Positions 58,205-64,000 of a stretch of DNA of 64,000 nucleotides are shown piece after piece (the first letter of the stretch is position 1; each line of letters opens with the position of its first letter). The DNA comes from Hanleya hanleyi (taxonomy: Eukaryota; Mollusca; Polyplacophora; Lepidopleurida; Hanleyidae). The notes under the pieces are model-generated. The model made no database searches. It was not told where the DNA came from and saw only the letters and a program-made list of their open reading frames with translations. A program made the position numbers and the translations under genes. The stretch is taken from positions 1-64,000 of the forward strand of contig JAVTVY010017477.1 of the NCBI GenBank assembly GCA_036873755.1. Reading direction: 5' to 3'.

Positions 58205-58636
58205 CAGGCCTGCAAGTGCCTCCTATATTTCCTATATTTTTTAGTCATTCCTATATTTTACCCAAAACCTCCTATATTTCCTATATATTGACTTTTTCTC
58301 ATGAAAACTTTCATCAATGCTGTGAAAACTTTTACCAATGCTCAAATTGGCATGAGGAAATACATTTCAGAAAACATGAAAACATTCAAATCTCTCTTTG
58401 TTCAACCAAGCTGCGGAACAGGTCTCCTCAATCACCACCACTATGACCGCATCCATAATAATAAATAATTTGATTAAACACTATAAAAGGTTTGGAACAT
58501 ACAATATAGTAGTGACCTGTCTTACACTTCGTGATTTCCTATATTTCCCTTTATTTTATTAAGAAAATTCCTACATTTCTCCTATATTTCGGCAAATTTC
58601 CTCCTATATTTTCATTGTGAGCCACTTGCAGGCCTG
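58205..58636. mobile_element. 432-bp hAT-like inverted-repeat element
   Basis: The ends CAGGCCTGCAAGTG and CACTTGCAGGCCTG are perfect inverses. The interior is rich in CCTATATTTCC repeats near both ends. No target duplication seen. Confidence 0.65.
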
Positions 58637-58874
58637 TATATTAGGCTTACATTAGCCCCAGTGCAGTCAGAGGGTATATCTGACTGTAGGATGTATACAT
58701 TGTGATGCCATGAGAATGGGTAACCTATAACTTGTTCAAACATTCAAGGCTGTATTGCTTCATCCATGTTTCCCCCCTTAGTTCTTTATTGATTTATTTC
58801 TCCGCTGTTCAAAACATATAACAATCAATGTTCCATTTTAGCATATTCTGACACTAATCAATCGGCCATTTATT
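58637..58874. other. Non-coding
   Basis: Nothing recognised; presumed GGA intron 10. Confidence 0.5.
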
Positions 58875-59765
58875 GTTCATTGTCCCCCACCACATAAGTG
58901 GGGGGAGTTAGAAACATCGGGTGTCCGTCATTCCATAGTTCCATCACACATTTCTTGTCTAACCAATAACGCAAGAACTATTGAACCATTTGGCTTAAAA
59001 CTTGGGTAATGCCTTGACATTGGTGAGAGGATGGTTATAATTGCTTTTCAGTTACCTGTGTAATCCAAGATAGCTGCCATCAGTCATCTTGCATTATAAT
59101 CAGTTGGATCTTTACACATTTCTTGTCCGACCAATAACTCAAGAACTATTGAAGCGATCGACTTCAAACTTAGAGAGTGTCTCAACATCGGTGATAGGAC
59201 GGTTGGGATTGCTTTTCATTTAACTGCATAATCCAAGATGGCCACTGTCAGCCATCTTGTATTTTAAGCGCTTGGATCTTGTCTGAGCAATAATTCGAGA
59301 ATGATTGAACTGATCGACTTCAAACTAAGAGAGTGGCTTGACATCGGTGATAAAATGTTTAGGCATCAGTGAGAGAATGGTTAGGTTTGCTTTTCAGTTA
59401 CCTGGATAATCCAAGATGGCCACCTTCAGCCAATTCGCATTGTCAGCAGTTGGATCTTTACACATTTCTTGTCCGGCCAATAACTCGAGAACTATTGAAC
59501 TGATCGACTTCAAACTTGGAGAGTGTCTCCACATTGGTGAGAGGACAGTTATTGCTTTATTGTTAAAGGATTGCTTTTCAGTTTCTTACATAATTCAAGA
59601 TGGCCATCATCAACCATTTACACATTCCTTTTCAGACCAATTACTTGAGAACTATTGAACTGATATACTTCAAACTTGGAGAGTGGCTTAATTGACATCA
59701 GTGATAGAATGGTTAGGCATCAATGAGAGAATGGTTAGGTTTGCTTTTCAGTTACCTGTGTAATT
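58875..59765 (+). mobile_element. Tandem-unit element family D
   Basis: Starts with hairpin TCCCCCACCACATAAGTGGGGGGA, then four or five units of about 169-184 bp marked by TAATCCAAGATGGCC (59069, 59231, 59409, 59590) and AACTC(A/G)AGAACTATTGAA-TGATCGACTTCAAACTT. The left end resembles the Helentron-like family in plan only. The right end merges with family E. Confidence 0.6.
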
Positions 59766-60590
59766 ATGCCCCCCCCCCCCTTAACTAGAGGGGGGGCATA
59801 TAGCGATCGCTTTGTCCGTCTGTCCGTCCGTCCGTCGGTCTGTCCATCCGAATTTCTTGTCCGGGCAATATCTCGGTTAATATTTGATGGACAGGATTGA
59901 AACTTGCATGGAATGTGGCCAGTGGCTTGTAGTTGTGCAGCGTAGAGTTTTTTCCGAGTTCTGGTATAATTTTCAAGAGTTATGGCCCTTTTTCTGAAAT
60001 CTCTGTGAATGGGACTTGTCTGGGCTGGATCTTGGTTAATATTGTATGGACAATTATGAAATTTGCAGGATATGTGGTCAGTGCCCTGTAGTTGTGCAGC
60101 GTGAAGTTTCTCCGCGTTTCGCATTTATTTTCCAGAGTTATGGCCCTTTTTTCTTCGAATCTTTGTGAATTGCAACTTGTCCAGGCTGGATCTCGGTTAA
60201 TATTATATGGACAACTATGAAATTTGCAGGATATGTGGTCAGTGCCCTGTAGTTGTGCAGCGTGAAGTTTCTCCACATTTCGCGTATGTTTTCAAGAGTT
60301 ATGGCTCTTTTTTCTTCAAATCTTTGTGAATTGGAATTTGTAGGGCTGGATCTCGGTTAATATTGTATGAACAAGTATGAAATTTGCATGATATGTGGTC
60401 AGTGATCCATAGGTGTGCAGCGTGAAGTTTTTCTGCTTTCGGTTATATTTTCAAGAGTTATGGCCCTTTGTTTAAACCCAAGTGAATGGGATATATTTTT
60501 TTGTCCAGGCTGGATCTCAGTCCATAATCGATTTAAACCAGGAAATTGGCTATATTATATGCTGTTCTACATTCCAAAGCAGACAACATA
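59766..60590 (+). mobile_element. Tandem-unit element family E
   Basis: Starts with a G/C hairpin (TGCCCCCCCCC, CTAGAGGGGGGGCATA), then GTCCGTCTGTCCGTCCGTCC and about four units of about 161 bp marked by TGTAGTTGTGCAGCGTGAAG (59930, 60089, 60249, 60411) and TGGATCTCGGTTAATATT. Encodes nothing. Confidence 0.6.
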
Positions 60591-60709
60591 GGTCCTGAAG
60601 TAGGAAATTGCCCCCAAAACAGTGAATTGGGTGCAAAATTCAAAGTTCACTGATCGGTTCATAATTTCATCACAATATACTCCCAAGGAATGTAGGTGTC
60701 ATAACCACC

Positions 60710-61085
60710 CTCACGGAAATAGGGCGCGCGCCCTATTTAGGGCGCGTGCCCCATCTGCGCCCCAATTGCGCCCTACTTGCGCCTTGTCTATCTACTGCGC
60801 CCAATTGCGCCCCCATTTCTTCATCCCATCCACCCTGCTGCGCCCTAATTGCGCCCTTCAGGAATGTGCCCTAGAAGCTAGAGATAGGGCGCGCGCCCTA
60901 ACTGCGCCTTATTTAGTTTGAAATTTTCTCTGATATTCAGACTGCGCCCTACTTGCGCCCTGTGGACATTGATGTTTTCTCCAAACTTCAGACTGCGCCC
61001 TATCTGCGCCCTGTGGACATAACTACTTTTCGATAAATCAGACTGCGCCCTAAATGCGCCCTCTGGACATAACCATTTTATCTAA
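60710..61085 (+). repeat. GCGCCCTA-rich minisatellite
   Basis: GGGCGCGCGCCCTATTTAGG forms a GC-rich palindrome. It is followed by many TGCGCCC units and three ordered blocks of GACTGCGCCCTANNTGCGCC CTGTGGACAT about 60 bp apart. The last blocks recur at 61895-62035 through the larger duplication. Confidence 0.7.
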
Positions 61086-61608
61086 AATTCAGAGTGAACC
61101 CTACATGTATACTTGTGCCTTCTGAACTTTTTTCATCAACATTCATTTAGCTAGTAATCACATATGCATATGTGTCATTGTCTTAGTAAAAAAAAGTTTT
61201 TCCCAAAAATTCAGACTGTTTGCTTTCACTATTCTGGGGCTATAAATTCATTAATGTAAAATTTGGAGCTTAAGCTACCTAAGTCTTAAACCTGCTTTTA
61301 ATTAATGCCATTAATCCCTTATTAATTGCACAATCAAACGTAGAAAACGGAAGTTTAAAAGAAAAAGTTAGCTCCCCTAGGAGAGAGTTATCCGCCCCTA
61401 GGAGAGCTCTTCATTCAATTCCAGCGTGGCCACTATATAGGCGACTGTAGCCTTATTCCTATCCTCTTTCTCTTGTTTGCTCGAGCAGTGCACATCTAGG
61501 GAAGTATTCAGAGGCAATCTTACAACATTGGTTGTTGTTGTCTCGCTGGTATATCCTTTATCAAGTGTTGAGTTTGTTGTATTATTTGGAACTTACTTAC
61601 TGTATTAT

Positions 61609-61860
61609 TATGTCGGAAGTTCCGTCTTTTATTCCGTGTCGTATGTGAGGGAAAAATTTGTTCCCTTTTGGACGCTCACACGGCTTGCTTTTCATGTAAA
61701 GATTTGTGTTATTGTGCGTCCACGTACGCGGAATATGTATTATGGGTTCCGACGGCTTGGGGATTTATGCCCAGGGCCGTCGTGCTTTGCTTTTAAATGC
61801 TTGTGAGGACCCGTCTATTTCGGAGATCGCCAGACGGGTCTTAGAAATTTCTTTGGTCAA
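61609..61860 (+). pseudogene. Gag-like zinc-finger remnant, copy 1
   Basis: Same sequence as 62589-62838 but with an extra A in the GGGAAAAAT run, so the frame also shifts. See that entry. Confidence 0.35.
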
Positions 61861-62588
61861 CTGTGCCTTATTTAGTTTGAAATTTTCTCTGATATTCAGA
61901 CTGCGCCCTACTTGCGCCCTGTGGACATTGATGTTTTCTCCAAACTTCAGACTGCGCCCTATCTGCGCCCTGTGGACCTAACTACTTTTTCGAGAACTCA
62001 ACTGCGCCCTAAATGCGCCCTCGGGACATAACCATTTTATCTAAAATTCAGAGTGAACCCTACATGTATACTTGTGCCTTCTGAACTTTTTTCATCAACA
62101 TTCATTTAGCTAGTAATCACATATGCATGTGTGTCATTTTAAAGACATGTGCATGCATGTCTTAGTAAAAAAAAGTTTTTCCCAAAAATTCAGACTGTTT
62201 GCTTTCTTCACTATTCTGGGCTATAAATTCATTAATGTAAAATTTGGAGTTTGCTACCTAAGTCTTAAACCTGCTTTTAATTAATGCCATTAATCCCTTA
62301 TTAATTGCACAATCAAACGTAGAAAACGGAAGTTTAAAAGAAAAAGTTAACTCCCCTAGGAGAGAGTTGTCCGCCCCTAGGAGAGCTCTTCACTCAATTC
62401 CAGCGTGGCCACTATATAGGCGACTGTAGCCTTATTCCTATCCTCTTTCTCTTGTTTGCTCGAGCAGTGCACATCTAGGGAAGTATTCAGAGGCAATCTT
62501 ACAACATTGGTTGTTGTTGTCTCGCTGGTATATCCTTTATCAAGTGTTGAGTTTGTTGTATTATTCGGAACTTACTTACTGTATTATT

Positions 62589-62838
62589 ATGTCGGAAGTT
62601 CCGTCTTTTTTTCCGTGTCGTATGTGAGGGAAAATTTGTTCCCTTTTGGACGCTCACACGGCTTGCTTTTCATGTAAAGATTTGTGTTATTGTGCGTCCA
62701 CGTACGCGGAATATGTATTATGGGTTCCGACGGCTTGGGGATTTATGCCCAGGGCCGTCGTGCTTTGCTTTTAAATGCTTGTGAGGACCCGTCTATTTCG
62801 GAGATCGCCAGACGGGTCTTAGAAATTTCTTTGGTCAA
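62589..62838 (+). pseudogene. Gag-like zinc-finger remnant, copy 2
   Basis: From ATGTCGGAAGTTCCG the frame reads MSEVPSFFPCRM, a TGA stop, then GKICSLLDAHTACFSCKD. The spacing Cys, stop, Leu-Asp-x-His-x-x-Cys-x-x-Cys resembles the short zinc-finger start of gag-like proteins in several animal retroelements, where a Cys would stand at the stop. A second frame (LGIYAQGRRALLLNACEDPS) follows. Sequence to 63230 may continue the same decayed element, but I cannot show it. Confidence 0.35.
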
Positions 62839-64000
62839 TGTGTGAAGTGTTGTTAGGATCTTGAACGAGCTGGTCAAGACCCAGTTTCTCTCAATTCCAT
62901 ACTATCATACACGAAGATAATTCTAGGTTGCTAGACAGTTTGTCCCGGTCCGGAGTTTCATTGTCTAGGTTGATCCAAAACCCGTTTCCTTTGTTACGCT
63001 CAACAAAGACCAGGCAGTTTTGCCTGGCCATTCCATTGTCTCCTTCAGTCAAAAGAATTCTTTACCTCCGGTTATTTCGCCGGTCTATTGGTACCACATA
63101 TCTCTTCCAAAAAGGAAAGCTAATAAACAACGTGGACATAGTTTAGTTAATTCCGTGCCCGATCTATTTGTGGGCGAATCTTGGATTCGTTTGAGTCGGC
63201 CACGTGTTTAGTGTCTTTGGACGTACGTCGCTAAATACTTGGGGCGGAGATTTTAAATTCTCTTGAAATGATCGTCTGACGATGTTCTTCTAAAAGTCTT
63301 TAGGAAATCTCATGTTTAACAAATAACACAGTCCTGCATTAGGCCAGTGTGTAGTCAATATTACGTCTTCACACAAACTTTGAGTTACGACCCGGTGTGT
63401 TTGAGGTAGGCTTTTATTAGCCTCCAACATTCCGTTGTGTTCGGTCAGTATGGAGCCTATTGTGATGTACTTTAAACGAACAAGTTTTTGCTTCGTTGTT
63501 TCATGATTTTATCCATTGAACTGTTGTATAAATTACCAGGATTGTGAGAACTACCCTCGTTTGACGCGGGAGGTTCGGTTTTCTCCGCCGGGGAAATCCG
63601 AGTCTTTATAAGCAGTCCGTCAATGTTTCAACAACAACAACAACATGTTGTTGTTGTATGTTTTTGTTCGGACTTTGATTGTTCTCACTTGCATCCATTC
63701 AATTCTTTGGCCTACCAAGAAGGTAATCTCTTGTTATATCAATTATTATTATGTGATCTTGATATCCTGTCTTCAAGAGAGATCTTACGGAGGTTTTATT
63801 CTGCCTCTCATGTTTACGTGTTTGTTGTTTTTTGTGTACGTAACCACATCTCAACCCTATGTAAACGATGTTATAATAATAGCATAAATGGATGTTACGG
63901 GGCTTCAATGCTACGACTATTTATTGCATTTTAATGAGGTCTTTGCTGATCTCTTTATGTGATTAAGGATGTGTCGATCAACAAAGGGATCACGTGGGTT
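62839..64000. other. Possible continuation of a decayed retroelement; otherwise unassigned
   Basis: Short open frames (for example 62928-63146, 63020-63211) without recognised domains. A (CAA)n run and its inverse (TTG)n form a palindrome at 63630-63657. No further GGA exon was found. Confidence 0.4.

Larger units (their letters stand above)
60902..62838 (+). repeat. Tandem duplication, about 959-bp unit, two copies
   Basis: 60902-61860 and 61861-62838 are near-identical from TTATTTAGTTTGAAATTTTC to GGTCTTAGAAATTTC, with a few indels and substitutions. Each carries a gag-like zinc-finger remnant at its right end. Confidence 0.85.
24425..64000 (+). other. GGA: GGA gene span (Golgi-localised, gamma-ear-containing, Arf-binding adaptor), partial
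   Basis: Monomeric clathrin adaptor of the trans-Golgi network and endosomes. VHS binds acidic-dileucine sorting signals on cargo receptors such as mannose-6-phosphate or sortilin-type receptors, GAT binds Arf-GTP and ubiquitin, the hinge binds clathrin and the GAE ear binds accessory proteins. Ten exons with consensus GT/AG junctions and compatible phases give about 347 residues (exons 1-10 below). Vertebrate GGAs are about 600-720 residues, so the rest of the hinge and the GAE exons should lie to the right; I found none between 58042 and 64000. The start ATG stands in AAAATGGCGG, a strong initiation context, with no TATA box seen. Vertebrates have three GGA genes; invertebrates usually one. 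Confidence 0.9.

Noticed and set aside
58042..64000. Possible GGA hinge or GAE-ear exons
   Set aside because: No segment with acceptor, donor and GAE-like sequence was found. The stretch is mostly repeats, so the remaining exons probably lie outside the window.

Overview
The window is nuclear DNA of an intron-rich animal, most likely a mollusc or close lophotrochozoan. Three things point there: a spliced metazoan gene with GT/AG junctions; tandem-repeat elements with about 165-bp units and GTCC microsatellites, like the Pearl/Helentron-type elements of bivalves; and short repeats carrying GTGAGTGAGTGA-like runs next to a GATTTAAC core, as in mollusc genomes. No bacterial features, tRNA, rRNA or CRISPR array were found. 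Boundaries were read by eye; nothing was searched against a database.

The one clear host gene is a GGA-family Golgi/endosomal clathrin adaptor on the + strand. Ten exons run from the start codon at 24425 to 58041 and encode about 347 residues: the whole VHS domain, the linker, the GAT domain and the start of the hinge. The rest of the hinge and the GAE ear must lie beyond 64000. Intron 1 is about 12.4 kb and holds a nearly complete DIRS-type tyrosine-recombinase retrotransposon. The last exon has a duplicated splice acceptor whose upstream copy leads to a stop.

Left of the gene (1-24.4 kb) the DNA is a stack of mobile elements. In order: a Helentron-like element (2.06-4.04 kb); a tandem pair of 3.6-kb Penelope-like units on the - strand, each carrying the same inserted 0.8-kb terminal-inverted-repeat element built from GATATC palindromes (4.3-11.5 kb); a relic of that unit without the insertion (12.2-12.6 kb); a dead Gypsy integrase (14.2-14.8 kb); a second Helentron-like element (15.0-17.2 kb); a minisatellite (18.3-18.8 kb); a 2.4-kb element with about 320-bp inverted terminal repeats encoding a zinc finger and an A32/FtsK-like packaging ATPase of the Maverick/adintovirus kind (18.99-21.35 kb); a 318-bp tandem repeat (21.85-22.9 kb); and several small foldback elements (22.9-24.0 kb).

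Inside and right of the gene: DIRS (28.9-35.2 kb), foldback elements (46.2 and 58.2 kb), four more tandem-unit elements (48.6, 52.8, 58.9, 59.8 kb), a small element present twice (50.4 and 52.4 kb) whose second copy was split by the third Helentron-like insertion, and a 0.96-kb tandem duplication (60.9-62.8 kb) carrying a gag-like zinc-finger remnant.

The most notable item is the ATPase element: a virus-derived packaging ATPase inside a miniature terminal-inverted-repeat element with repeated CRE palindromes. Next is a shared sequence grammar (about 160-180-bp units with an ATCT-GAGAACTA-TG--AAACTTGG-like core) recurring in otherwise unrelated element families.
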